Assembly: GCA_009760855.2 (NCBI GenBank)
Contig: WPIO01000020.1
Location: forward strand, 4,316,001 to 4,380,000
From: Cristatella mucedo
Taxonomy: Eukaryota; Bryozoa; Phylactolaemata; Cristatellidae
Reading direction: 5' to 3'
DNA: 64,000 nucleotides
How positions within the stretch are numbered: position 1 is the first letter of the stretch; each line of letters starts with the position of its first letter. This document shows, one piece after another, positions 1 through 10,922 of the stretch. A program made the translations under genes and the position numbers. Under the pieces are notes generated by a model. It saw only the letters and a list, made by a program, of their open reading frames with translations. It made no database searches and was not told where the DNA came from.

Positions 1-215
1 AGCTAAAGGAGCTGCAATGGCTCTCAGTTGATCAACAGATTCGTAGTGACATTCTTACTCTGACGCCCTCCTCCCCCCAGAGGCTTCGTAGATATAGGAT
101 CCTTCATACCTATCTGAACTTCTGTGCTAATGTCAGTCTGTCTCTCTCGTGTCCTCTCCTCGTGTCTGTGGACCATAGATTATCTGTCCCATTCGTTCAC
201 TGAATTTTGTAGGCG
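1..215 (+). mobile_element. Degenerate LINE (CR1/L2-like) 3' coding relic
   Basis: The + frame near the start reads LQWLSVDQQIRSDILTLT, a decayed match to the [19 protein letters not shown] motif found in better LINE copies in this window. It continues into HTYLNF and a stop. Confidence 0.5.
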
Positions 216-489
216 ATAAAAGCTCCGTGCTCAGCGGCTTTTAGGCTGCGAAGCTCATTTCCACAACACTTATTCTACGACACCTTCTCATTTACCGTCA
301 GCTCAGGTTAATCCTTTCCAGCCGTCGTGCCCTGCTACTTCCATGCTGCTAGCTTCTTTGACTGCCCCTGGCACAGAAGGACTTTTCCACTTTTTCTATG
401 TTTCGTGAAATAAAGTCTGTTGACTATCGAATGCCTACCGAAAGCCACTTAGGTTTTGAAAGCGCTATATATAAGTATAAATAAATATA

Positions 490-658
490 TAAGCTGATTT
501 AACAGTCTCTTTTGTATAGCGACAGAAGAGCCTTTACGGCTATCACCACCGCTTGCAGTGGCGATCAAGAATCACCCACCGTAGGATTCGAACCCACGAC
601 TATTGGACCGTGGTCGTGAAAAGCAACAACCTTACCTAGTGCGCCATCACGGCTCACC
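490..658 (-). mobile_element. tRNA-derived SINE family 2
   Basis: On the - strand it begins gagccgtgatggcgcacta (A box TGGCGCACTAG) and has B box GGTTCGAATCC, then a unique body (gccactgcaagcggtggtga) ending in the run ctgttaaatcag. The family recurs at least eight more times here. Confidence 0.8.
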
Positions 659-1017
659 CGTCTAACACTCATTTAGTCAGTGTGGCTTTGTGGAGTTACA
701 GGCGAAGATACATTGTATCACATTACCGGTCCTAGCCGGGTGTTCGCTTACAGTCGTTGCTAGGAAGTCCTAGCCACCGAAAGTGCGAAATAATTCAGTG
801 TAGCTCGTGCCTAGCTGCATCGGTTCGGGGCTTGGATTGAGTACGACGATCTGAGCCGACGCAGAGCAACTGAGATCAACGATCACCGATCGAAGGCCGA
901 AGGAATGGAGGAATCCAGTTTGGCCGCCGAAAAAACCATCAAGCCTATACAGCCGGTGACGAACATGGCTGCAAGGTTGGCTAATAAGTCCGAGAAATCC
1001 AGCCGCAGGTCTCCTTC

Positions 1018-1200
1018 ATTTGAGGGGCTGCAACGGCTCTCGGTTAATTGAGAGATACAGAGAGAAGTTCTCCTTCTGATTCACACGACCCGCTATGGCT
1101 TGGCTCCTTCGCACCTTGCTGAACTGCTGCATCATTTTCACTCCCTCTTGCTCTCAGGTCATCTTGGGACAATAAATTAACTGTTACATTCCTTCATTTA
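1018..1200 (+). mobile_element. Second degenerate LINE relic, related to 1-215
   Basis: The + frame reads LQRLSVNREIQREVLLLI then TRYGLAPSHLAELL, again the LHWLPV...LAPAYLSDL segment of the LINE. It shares an aggrgctgcaayggctctc start with the copy at position 1. Region 220-490 and region 660-1015 show nothing recognisable. Confidence 0.5.
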
Positions 1201-1204
1201 CTTA

Positions 1205-1720
1205 AATGCCGTCGGCGACGGAAGCTTTTGCTCTGCATGTCAAAGTCGGGCAGGTCCTGCGGAGCTCACTGCCACATTGCTTACTCAACATCTTGTGCTC
1301 TGCTGGCACATTTTTAGCACATTCATTCCAGCCATCCCGAGCTGCTACTTACATTCCACTCACTCCCAACGCCCTCTTCATTCATCTATGCCTTTCACTT
1401 TCTCTCTGTTTAGCATCCGTTAGAGCCTGTTGGCTATTGCGTTTCTCACTTTGGTTTGAGTTCTCGAAGGGCAGTGTGCGTTTTCGGCGATTTACGAGCC
1501 TACCCAGAGTTGCAGTTCGGCCCATGCCGAACGTCCGGGTTAGACTGTTTTGCCGCTTCTTTTGTGACGTGGCAGGCGTGTGCGCTGAGCCGCACCTCGA
1601 TCGGCATGGCTTGAGAGAAGTGAGTGCTCGCTCGTGCTGAGAGTGGTGAGACAGCCCGTGGCAGGCCCACAGGCTCTGCCGTTGGTTGATCGCTTTATCA
1701 CCGTGGAGGAGTCACCGGAA
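1205..1720. other. Unannotated stretch
   Basis: A 144-codon + frame is open here but has no recognisable domain, no good splice sites and no repeat match I can name. I treat it as a chance frame. Confidence 0.3.
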
Positions 1721-1724
1721 GGCG

Positions 1725-1775
1725 AGAGAGAGAGAGAGAGAAAGAGGGAGAGAGGGGGAGAGAGAGATAGAGAGG

Positions 1776-1834
<59 letters not shown>
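1725..1834 (+). repeat. (GA)n microsatellite, interrupted
   Basis: About 110 bp of nearly pure GA/GGA purine repeat. The long open frames on both strands over it (Glu-Arg and Leu-Ser runs) are artefacts of the repeat. Confidence 0.95.
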
Positions 1835-1837
<3 letters not shown>

Positions 1838-1839
1838 GG

Positions 1840-2525
1840 GGATTGGGGTGGCTGAACGCTGGCCTGTGCTGTAGTCGACATTTTATGCACCAAAAGTAGC
1901 GTAGGCTTCCAATACGCTACAAACAAACTCATCAGCGTTGCACCCTCTTAGTCTTTGCGGTGTTGCAGACAGCGATACACACATACACTCCACTGAAAAT
2001 TAATGGGACGCTTAAGGCAATGCAGTCACCTTCGAGTTGTATTACATTAAGAGTTAATTGAGCTGTCAAGTGTGATAAGCTTTAAAGGCAAGATTGCCTT
2101 CATGGAAGCTCAGGAGAAGTGAGTTCGAGAGGTTACTTGCTCAATTTCAGAAGTTTTGTCAGTAGCCGTTTGTCAGAAAACGATTTGTGCTCCATGTATT
2201 TTTGTAGCTTCACTGCTGAAGGGAGCGGCTGTCCACCCAGGCTGCATCGAAAGTGGACTGCCTGAGACGCTCCGTGCTAGCATCGCGCTTGCATGCAGCC
2301 AGTCCACTGTGCTGCAAGTGATGGATGTGGCATGCGAAATATATTGGGTGGGGGTTAAGGGATTTAGCTGGAGAGGGGCGAGGGGAGAGAAATTAGAATG
2401 GGATCGCGGGACGCTGGCCTGTGAGCTTCGCCGTGACGGTGCTGCTTGAGTTCCTTGAAAATACATGAGGCATTTGCCATCTCGAACAAAATTTTTTATT
2501 CCTTCCTGTGTAATTGATATCGTAA
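1840..2525. other. Unannotated stretch
   Basis: No gene, RNA or repeat family recognised. Confidence 0.3.
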
Positions 2526-2695
2526 GGTTAGCCGATTTAAATAGCCTCATCTATAAAGCGGCAGAAAAGCCTTAAAAGCTGTCACCGCCGCTTGCAGTGG
2601 ACAATAACAGGCTGCCCACGGCATGACTCGAATCCACGACCCGGGTCATCCAGAGCGACCACCTTACCCCTGGGATAAGACCCGGGGCCTTACGT
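2526..2695 (-). mobile_element. SINE family 2 copy (diverged)
   Basis: The body cgcttgcagtgg and a decayed B box (ctcgaatccacgac on +) are present. The tRNA head is altered to gggtcttatcccagggg on the - strand. Confidence 0.65.
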
Positions 2696-2884
2696 CGCTT
2701 AGAACCGCATTTGATCTCTGGCTGTGCGTAAATAGAATTTAGATATTGAACATTACAGCACAGGTTATTTCATATATACTGCAGAGGTGGAGCAGCTAGC
2801 AGATGCCCGGACTTGTTGGACTAAAATACTCTTGCAGCCGTATAATAAGCCAAGAGGAAGTCAATTCGAGGCAACAAAGCGTCC

Positions 2885-3040
2885 AGGTTAGCCGATTTAG
2901 CCTCCTTGTCATGGCGGTAGAGGAGCCTTGACGGTTTTCTCACATTGCAGCTGGCAATAGAGGATCGCTCATTGCAGGACTCGAACCCACGATCTGGTTC
3001 GGAAGCTCGAGCACTTTAACCGCTGGGCCAAGACTCAGGG
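2885..3040 (-). mobile_element. SINE family 2 copy (diverged)
   Basis: It contains ggttagccgattta, a decayed body and the B-box complement gactcgaacccacgat on +, followed by a tRNA-like head. Confidence 0.65.
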
Positions 3041-3044
3041 AAGA

Positions 3045-3842
3045 GTGTACGAGTGCCTCGTCTTACCGATTCTAATGGGATGCGAAATAGTCAGCCCGAC
3101 TGCGACAGCTCTTGTCGACATTGTTTTGTCGGTGTTTATTTGGAAGTCAGGGAGTCACTAAGCGCCGGCTGAGTGGGCTAGTAAAAACCGACACGTTAGG
3201 CGCTCTTGTCATGTATAAGAGAGCTTGAGGATGTCAGCACTAGCTTGGTGACACGGTCCATCTATCAGGTTAATCGCGCCGGTGCTCTCTCTGCTCCTAG
3301 TTGTCTGTCGGGCCCACGACATCTGTAAAGAGTTCCTCGTCTGGCGCCGCACAGCGAGATACAGTATTCCATCCCCGCCGTGCGACGGTCAGCTCGTCCC
3401 GTCTAGTGGGCTTGTGGTGTGCGCTACAGCTTAGCGAAGCGCCTGACACTAATGCACGTACCTCATCTGTGGCCAATAGTTAAGCCATTGAAGCAGCGCA
3501 GCGTCGGGCCACTAATGCAGGTTATATTTCGTGTCGTCTGCTGCGATTGATCGAGCTCTCATATATGTGCCCGTTGAGAGGAATAAAGCAGAGTCTCGTT
3601 TACCGCGAACGAGCGCCCGCTATGTCTCCGTGAGACTCCCATTCGAACAGCCGCCGCTGGAAACACCGTCCCACAACAGGCTCCTCAGTTAATACGGCGG
3701 CGTTTGTGCAGAGAGCCAGGGTAGTTTCTACCACAGGCACCATCCCCATAGCAAGCTGTTCATCATGGTCGCCATCGTCTGTATATTTAGGTTAATAAAC
3801 AAGATTGTATATATCTTTTCTGCTTAGAGTTTCTCTCTACAG
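3045..3842. other. Unannotated stretch
   Basis: No gene or repeat recognised. A 60-codon + frame at 3301 has no features. Confidence 0.3.
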
Positions 3843-4380
3843 TCTAATAATAATAATAATAATAATAATATATTTGTCTAGCGCCCTCAGAGAACCTGAT
3901 CACTTTCCAAGCACTTTACCTAGGCTGTAAACGAAGCACGATCAAACGATTGGTGGCGACATGCACAATGTCAACAATCATTACATGGTTAGAGGTGACA
4001 TGCAGAGTGCCAACATGTAAATGTGGTTAGTGCAAGCATGCACCGTGTCAGCACGCATAAACGCAAAGAGGCCGAATCGCAATGACCCACTAAATGCTTT
4101 GATAAACATGAGCGTTTTTAGCTTCCTTTTAAGTGTAGTCAAGTCAGGGGGTGTAGTGACGTCAGTCGGGAGTAAGTTCCAGGCTTTGGGAGCACACGAA
4201 CTAAAGGCACGGTCTCTGATTCAGAAAAGCGGGTGGTATGATGATTCCCCCCCCCCCTTCGCGGGGGGGGGGGGGAGTAGTGTTGATACGTAAGCTGAAG
4301 CCAGAGAAAGAAGATACCTAAAAGTAGGTGAAAGGTCGGCGAGAGGTAGTGCGATATGGCAACTTTGAGGCTCAAGCACT
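3843..4380 (-). mobile_element. LINE 3' end (CR1/L2-like) with TAA tail
   Basis: It starts with (taa)n and the tail module gcgccctcagagaac...gcactttacc, then the 3' UTR with tgcaccgtgtcagcacgc. On the - strand the end of the coding region follows (LKVAISHYLSPTFHLL in one frame; SHIALPLADLSPTF in another). Confidence 0.8.
4247..4276. repeat. C-tract / TTCG / G-tract hairpin
   Basis: A run of C, then ttcgc, then a run of G forms a near-perfect stem closed by TTCG. It sits inside a degenerate LINE. Confidence 0.85.
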
Positions 4381-4384
4381 AAAC

Positions 4385-4930
4385 CATAAACACATAAAAT
4401 CAAACTCACAAAAAATAAAAAACCTAGCGTCGGAAACCCTATAACGTTAGCCCAATAACATATAACCCCCTTAAAACTCCACCCAACATCCTAAACTTGA
4501 AGCTAAAAGGCTAGCTCTAAAACGCTATTGTGTAACGTAAAGATAAGCCGACGCTGGCGATCGAGTTGAACAGCCTGCTACAGCCACAAAGCCAGGAATG
4601 ACTTGCAAAGACTCGAGTGAGTCTAGATGGCTAAGTGTTCTTTATTTTTAGCATAATCAGATGCACTTCTACAGTTTGAGCTTTTTATGGTCTAATGGGG
4701 GTTCAACGAATTACCCCAATCCACTCTAATTAGGCTCAAATCGGCCAGACGTTGGCGGTGCCGAGCTCAAATTCTTAGCCGAAATTATGGTACACGTTCA
4801 TTTTTACCTATCCGCCAAATTTCACGTCACTGTCACTCATGCCCACTTATGCAAATGAGCTTCAACACCAGAGGCCTGTACTGCAATCCACATCGAAAAA
4901 TTGCCGGTCTACCGGCCTGTGCAATCAAGT
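4385..4930. other. Unannotated stretch
   Basis: No recognisable gene or repeat. Confidence 0.3.
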
Positions 4931-4935
4931 GCTGA

Positions 4936-5098
4936 CAGTTGATGCAAAACTTGGCAGCTAGGCTTGTCTGTCATGAGCGTGGCAGTTGCCACATCACACC
5001 ACTTCTCGCCGACTTGCACTGGCTCCCAGTCCTACAGAGCATCGACTTCAAGGTTCTGTCACTCACTGTGTTCGGTCTCTCCATTCTTTGGCTCCAGC
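4936..5098 (+). mobile_element. LINE reverse-transcriptase C-terminal fragment
   Basis: The + frame reads MQNLAARLVCHERGSCH, then [20 protein letters not shown], the conserved segment after the RT domain in this LINE. Confidence 0.85.
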
Positions 5099-5129
5099 GT
5101 ATCTATGTATGTATGTATCTCCATATGTA

Positions 5130-5510
5130 ATTCCACAAAGCCATAAAGACTAAGTGGGTGTTACGCAGGAGAGTTAGTACAGCGCACTCACCGCCTAAGC
5201 GGCTTTCGGTACGCATTCGGTAGCCAACAGACTTCGTCTCACGAAACAAAGAGAAAGTGGGAAGCATAGCAGAGCCAGGAGAGCAGTTGAGGTAGTGAGT
5301 AGCGTGGAGGTAGCAGCTCAGGACCGTTGAAAAGGATGTGCCATATTCGGCAGCAGGAGAGTAGTTGTCGTTGGGTAAGAATTGCGGAAGCGAGTTCCAC
5401 GGTCCAGGACCTGCAGAGCTAAGGCTTCTGTCGCCAACGGTCTTTAAGCGGAGGAACGGAGCAGCTAATGTTTTGTCCATGCAGGACCTGAGGGCGTGCA
5501 CCTTTCACGT
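5130..5510 (-). mobile_element. LINE C-terminal fragment, different subfamily
   Basis: The - frame reads FLRLKTVGDRSLSSAGPGPW then NSLPQFL. This is the usual end of CR1/L2-type ORF2 proteins (RLKTVGDRAFSVAGPRLWNSLP). Confidence 0.75.
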
Positions 5511-5586
5511 CTACTCCGCCGCCGGGCTGAATGCTGTACCACCCACTTTTGTGAATCTAGTCGTTTACCTGCACTCGTACGAACCT

Positions 5587-8500
5587 CATGGCAATCGACG
5601 GCAATGGCCAGGCCTTGATTGCAATATTGGTATTACATTAGGTATTACATTGCACTTAAGTGCGTTGTAATACCTGATGCATACTTTAGCTTTGCACAGA
5701 TTACGTGCAGTCGATTTTCGACGGACTACAGATGATTGCTGTATCAGTGTTCTCCATTTCCGTTGATTGCAATGCCAGTGACCGAGAGCTAGCTTTAACA
5801 ACGACATTTCCTGGGTGCACCAAAAATAGATTTTACACTAACAAAAAATCTAAATGGGAACTTCACCCAGCAGCGTCCAGTCTATTTTAATGACCATTAT
5901 AGATTTTTGTATTTTCCTAGGCCGTTGCCATCGATTGCCGCGCATTGCCCTCGAATGTGCGTTCTGTAGAATAACGCTCTCCCAACAGCAGGTACGCGGA
6001 AGCAGGCAGAACGCCTAAGCTCGCTCACAACATTTATTTTCGCAGGCGCCATCAGCTCCCTAACGCAGCCGTTCTCCCCTATGCCGGTGTTCCAACCCTC
6101 CCAGCCACAGCTCATCCCGTGGGTTAGCTGGAGGACAAAGCCGGCCTGTGTCCAAACCACAGCCGCCAGACCACAACTGGGCACCGCCCGTCCCTAGACC
6201 ATATCCACCAGCTGTTCGACTCTGGGTTAGTGGAGGACACTACCGGTTGCCTTCGCTGGCCGAGTGCCAGCGTGACCAGCAACCAGAATCATGCACATGC
6301 ACAGAAACACAAGCCACACGTTCGCGATTGGTTGAAAGAATGTGGTTGCACTTTCAAAACAGTGCACTGTGATACACATGAAAAGTTGAATATTCTCCCA
6401 CCAGCTTTGTTTGTAATTTTAACAGACAATTGTTAGACTGCCGTATTGTCTCGGGCAATTTCCGTCGATTGCCATGCATTTCCCAAGATTGAACGCGAAA
6501 AATGATAGTATGTTCGCGAACAGTAAACGTTACGTGGTACAATAATTACAAATTCAAACAGCCGATTTCCAGCCAATTTGAAACGGATTGCGGTAGAAGA
6601 CGAACGATTGCCGTAGATTGCCATGCATTACCCTCGATTGTACGTTCGCAATTGTTTATAAGGATGTTGTTGCACTTTTAGTGCAGTGTGCTGCATTACG
6701 CAGGAAACGTTAGAGTTTCTCTCAGGAACTGTCTGTCCATTTGTAACGGACCTTTATTGATTAGCGTATTTTCTCGGGCCATTGCCGCCGATTGCTTATG
6801 CACTGACGTCAATTGTACACGAATAGTGAGTGCAAATTAAGCTCGTGCATAGTCATATGTTACGTGCAATAACAGTTACAGTTTCGCGAAGCCAATCTTG
6901 CCGATTTTTCCATGGATTGCTGTATTGGCCCTGATCATTACTGTCGATTGCCGTGAATCGTTGACAACAAACAGGCAAATAACCGTGACAACTCGACGGT
7001 TTCACTTTGAACACAGTGAAATGATACAAGCAATGATAATTACAGATTTTCGCAGCCGATTTGAGGTCGGTTTGCCACGGATTGCTGCATCAAGCCGAGC
7101 TATTGCCGTTGATTGCCATGCATTGCCTGAGATTGTATGAGTGCAATTGGTGTACAATAATGTGGTTACACTTTAAACGGAGTGCTTTGTAATATGCATT
7201 CAAAATTGCATCGTTAAGAGGCCGATTTTGGGACATTTTGTAGCGGAATGCTGTAGATTGCAGCATTGGTCCAAGCCTTTGCTGTCGATTGCTGTGCATT
7301 GCTGGCGTCTAACGAGCGAAGCAGCTTGAAAATGCCACCGTTTGGCTTTGGACGCAGTGGAATATGTGTAATGACAATTGGGCTTCTCGCTGACAATTTC
7401 TCGTCGATTTGCCTCGAGTTGGGAGTGTTGGCCGCGGCCAATGCAGTCAATTGCCGTTCATTGCTCGTGATTGAACGTTCGCGATTGGTTGAAAAGATGT
7501 GATTGCACTTTAAACACAATGCGCTGTGATACGTAAGAAAATTTGATTTTGGCCCAGTCATTTTACGGTGACTTGCCATGTATCATAAGGGATTGCCGTA
7601 TTTGCCCCGACAATCACCGTCGATCGCAATTCATTGCCCAAGATTGAACGGTTAGGAGCGAATTTAAAGTATGTGCTCGGCGCGAAGTTAGATGTTACGT
7701 AGAATTAAAATTAAAGCTTTATGCATTCGATTTCTCGTTGGGTTGCCACGGATTTCGGTATTGGCCCCTGCCATTGCTGTCGATTGCCGTGCATTGTTGA
7801 CAATTAACATGCAAAATAGCTTGTTTGACGATTTCCCTTTCAGCACAAAGAAATGTGAAATGCGATGACAATTGGCACTTGGTGCAGCCAATTTGTGGTC
7901 GATTTGCCACGGATTGTAGTCGATTGCTCCTTCGAGCCGAGTCGTTGATTGCCATGCATGGCCTGAGATTGTACCCGAGTGAAATCGGTTAAGATAGTCT
8001 GGAAATTTAACCAGGGTACTTTGTAACATGCATTAAAAATTGGAGCATCGCGAAACCGATTTCGGGACATTTTGCACCAGATTGCTGGAGATTGCGATAT
8101 TGGGTCGGGCCATTGCAGTTGATTGCAGTGCATGGCACGAGAACGTGTGTGCACAATGGAGCTAAAGTTTGTGGGTGCACTTTGAACTGAGCCTAGTCTT
8201 ATATGCAATGTCTAATTAGAGCTTCGCAGTGGTGATTTGAGGAGGATTTGCATCGAAATAGAGTAAATTGAGGTATCTTCCCAGGTCATTTCGGGTGATT
8301 GCGGTGCATTTTCAGAGTTCGAGGACGAATAATTTTGTTAATTTTACGTGGGTGTGCATACAACACAGTGCACTGTAATATGCAATAAAAAGTGGAGGTC
8401 GGCGCAATTTATTTCTAGTCGTTTTTCGGTGGATTTCGGTATTGGTTCGGGATACTGCAGTCGATTGCAGCGAATTGTACGAGAACGGGCTGTGCCAATG

Positions 8501-8985
8501 CAAGTGAAATTTTGTTAGTGCAGTTCTCGCAGAGTGTACTGTCATATGCAATAAAAAAAAGAGCTTTTCGAAAAGGATTTCTTCCTTCGCTGCGTGGTGT
8601 AATGCAGTGGATTGCTGTATTGGCCCGGGCCTCTACAATCGCGTTTCTGTGATCTTCGCGAGAACGTGTGAGCGGAATCTCGAGAAATTTTCCAAGTACA
8701 TTTTACATGTAACGTTGGTTGATATTCTATACTTTTTGGAGCTTTCCGCAGCTGATTTGTGGTGGGTTTAAAGTGAATTAAAGTGGATTTCGTTACAGAC
8801 CTCCGGTGTTGCAGCTCATTTGCACAAGTGGCCGTGAGTGACAGACATGAAATTTGGTTGATTGATACAAATCGGACGTGTACTACAATATCGGCCAAAA
8901 ATGTAAGCTCGGCAACGCCGATGTCTGGTCGATTTGAGCCTAATTAGGGCGGATTGTGTTGGATTGCAGTAATTCGTCGAACCCA
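5587..8985. repeat. Diverged ~169-bp tandem satellite
   Basis: The anchor ccattgccgtcgattgccatg (varied) recurs near 5755, 5921, 6450, 6603, 6776, 6935, 7099, 7275, 7436, 7608, 7768, 7938, 8108, 8284, 8450 and 8626, with decayed copies to 8960. Average spacing from 6603 to 8626 is 168.6 bp. Each unit also carries gttgcactttaaac and gtgcactgtaatatgca blocks. Units differ strongly from each other, so the array is old. The stretch around 5990-6300 looks like an insertion, and the first copy near 5590 is inverted. Confidence 0.85.
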
Positions 8986-9325
8986 AGGGAGAGTGGAAAC
9001 GTGTTCGAGGGAGAGAGCAGCTTCGGACTGATGTGCCACCTCTAAGCATTCGAAGGAGACGCGTCTCTTGAATCCCGAGCTATGGCGTACGCCATTCCGT
9101 GTTCGCTGTTGCTTTTCAACTGCTCTCTTTCAACTTCGTGGGCGTGGTTCTAACGGTGTCGAGGGTCAGTATTTGCAATCTACGCCGGATCACTCTTCGG
9201 ATGAGCAAGAGGTCCCTGGGACCTGGAGCTGGTGCTCGAAGCTCCCGCGTCTCGGCATTACTAATGAGGAAAGCGGCTGCGGACCTCGTCGAGAGTCTTG
9301 CGGGCCGTTAGTCGAGAACGCGTCC
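8986..9325. other. Unannotated stretch between satellite blocks
   Basis: GC-richer than the satellite, with open but featureless frames. Nothing recognised. Confidence 0.3.
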
Positions 9326-9416
9326 TAGTTTCTGCCGACGTCCGCATTGACAGTCGTGGACTGCGGCACGCTTCCTAGTTTTTGCCGACGTCCGCATTGA
9401 CAGTCGTGGACTGCGG
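9326..9416 (+). repeat. Two-copy direct repeat of about 43 bp
   Basis: The block from cctagtttctgccgacgtcc to tcgtggactgcgg occurs at 9326-9368 and again at 9373-9415 with almost no change. Confidence 0.9.
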
Positions 9417-9460
9417 CTTCGTGCGCGTCGTGCCGATACAGGACAGCGCCCACGCGTGCC

Positions 9461-9683
9461 TCAGCACAAAGAAATGTGAAATGCGATGACAATTGGCACT
9501 TGGTGCAGCCAATTTGTGGTCGATTTGCCACGGATTGTAGTCGATTGCTCCTTCGAGCCGAGTCGTTGATTGCCATGCATGGCCCGAGATTGTACCCGAG
9601 TGAAATCGGTTAAGATAGCCTGGAAATTTAACCAGGGTACTTTGTAACATGCATTAAAAATTGGAGCATCGCGAAACCGATTG
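9461..9683 (+). repeat. Near-identical duplicate of satellite segment 7841-8063
   Basis: About 223 bp match the earlier satellite segment with only about two differences, although neighbouring satellite units differ from each other far more. This marks a recent copying event. The flanks at both ends are unrelated. Confidence 0.92.
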
Positions 9684-9731
9684 GATGTACGTTTCGCTGG
9701 ACCAGCAAGTTGCGAACTCTCGCTCGACGAA

Positions 9732-9811
9732 ATGGCGTCCAAAGCTGCGTTAACACGGCGAGTCTTGCTTCTGTCTGGCTTTGGTCTCGCTGTTAGTCTG
9801 GCTCAGGTTGC
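9732..9811 (+). CDS. Possible small first exon with hydrophobic N-terminus (unidentified)
   Basis: An ATG in good context (gacgaaATGG) begins MASKAALTRRVLLLSGFG then LAVSLAQVAG, a plausible signal anchor, followed by the donor-like GCAG|gtacac. No matching downstream exon was found before the GOLIM4-like gene. It may be chance. A small mitochondrial or secretory protein is conceivable. Confidence 0.2.
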
Positions 9812-9883
9812 AGGTACACAGCGGACGTTCTCGCAATGTGGTCGAATCGGCAGCTCCATACCGAATTAGAAAATAGAGGGAGA

Positions 9884-9893
9884 GTGAGAGAGT

Positions 9894-9981
<88 letters not shown>
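9884..9981 (+). repeat. (GA)n microsatellite
   Basis: About 85 bp of pure GA after an imperfect GAGT lead-in. Confidence 0.97.
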
Positions 9982-9985
<4 letters not shown>

Positions 9986-10287
9986 GGCGTCCGGTCAGGC
10001 CGTCGCACAGGGGCAAAACTAGCATGATAAGCGAAGCCGTGTGTCGCATTACCATCGCTGCAAGTGGCCGCGGTGTTAACAGCTAGCAGAAGCCGGCAGC
10101 GGCCTGCGGGTGCAGGCGGTGACGTGGTGGACCCCTTCGGCTGACGCTTCGAGAAAGAGCGGCGGCGGCAGCCATAAGCAAGGGCAGGGAGCGCCGGCAA
10201 GGTGGCGACTCGACGACCCGTGCAATAGACACAGCGACTATTTAATGGTGCTTTAGATGTGTGCCCAAATCGCACTGATGCATCCAT

Positions 10288-10404
10288 AATAATAATGCAC
10301 TTGATAAAGCGCCCTCAGAGAACTCAATCTCTCTCTAGGCGCTTTATATTTGCTGCAAAGGGAAATGCAATTTAATTGTGAGTAATATCATGCTTGATAA
10401 ACAA
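10288..10404 (-). mobile_element. LINE 3' tail copy
   Basis: Reads aataataatgcacttgataa, then the gcgccctcagagaactcaat and gcgctttatatttgctgcaa module and the adjoining 3' UTR (taatatcatgcttgataaac). Confidence 0.85.
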
Positions 10405-10753
10405 ATCCACCCGCTAGCTTGCTTGCCGTTCCGCTACCCTTACCGATTACGAGTCATTCACCCGTGCAACGTAATTCAATTTTTACCTGCATGCCTGTAA
10501 ACGCCTGCGCAGGTGCAGAGGTCGTGCGTAACGCCTCGTTTCTCCGAACGAACTGATGCCGCAGTTACAATGACCGCTCCGACCCGGAGACACCCCCATC
10601 CACTCACACCAACAGAGCCTCAACCAGGCTTCGGCGGAAGTGACGCTCGCGAGGATACCGGAAAGCAGCCGCCATCGTACTTGTTAGCGAGACGCGCGCC
10701 GGCGTTGTCGCTGGTGTCGCAACCACTGCTACCTTACGTCTCTGGCGTCAGGA
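10405..10753 (+). promoter_or_regulatory. Upstream flank / probable 5' UTR of the GOLIM4-like gene
   Basis: GC-rich with several CpGs and no TATA box near a plausible start site. It ends directly at the chosen ATG. Promoter assignment is by position only. Confidence 0.35.
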
Positions 10754-10922
10754 ATGAGGATGAGAATGCTGCATAGCACATACGTCGGTGCTTTCTTAGG
10801 CGCAGCCGGATTGATGTACGTTTTCTTCTTGTACTACAGTACGAGCAGCAACCTCCGAGCTGCCGAGGCCAAGCTCGACAAGCTGACGGAAATAAACGAA
10901 CGCCTGACGGCGCAGCAGCAAG
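10754..10922 (+). CDS. GOLIM4: GOLIM4-like exon 1 (start, membrane anchor)
   Basis: This exon encodes residues 1-56. The start is the first ATG of MRMRM. ATGs 6 and 12 nt downstream would also keep the anchor, so the exact start is uncertain. The segment VGAFLGAAGLMYVFFLYY is the transmembrane anchor, followed by LRAAEAKLDKL, the start of the coiled coil. The donor is CAAG|gtacgc, phase 1. There is no cleavable signal peptide pattern, which fits a type II protein. Confidence 0.82.

Noticed and set aside
1540-1932. Long frames of Ser-Leu or Glu-Arg repeats over GA/CT arrays (also 9750-10287, 14655-15360, 19734-20168)
   Set aside because: They are translations of dinucleotide repeats with no flanking conserved sequence; the real exon near 14.8 kb uses a different extent.
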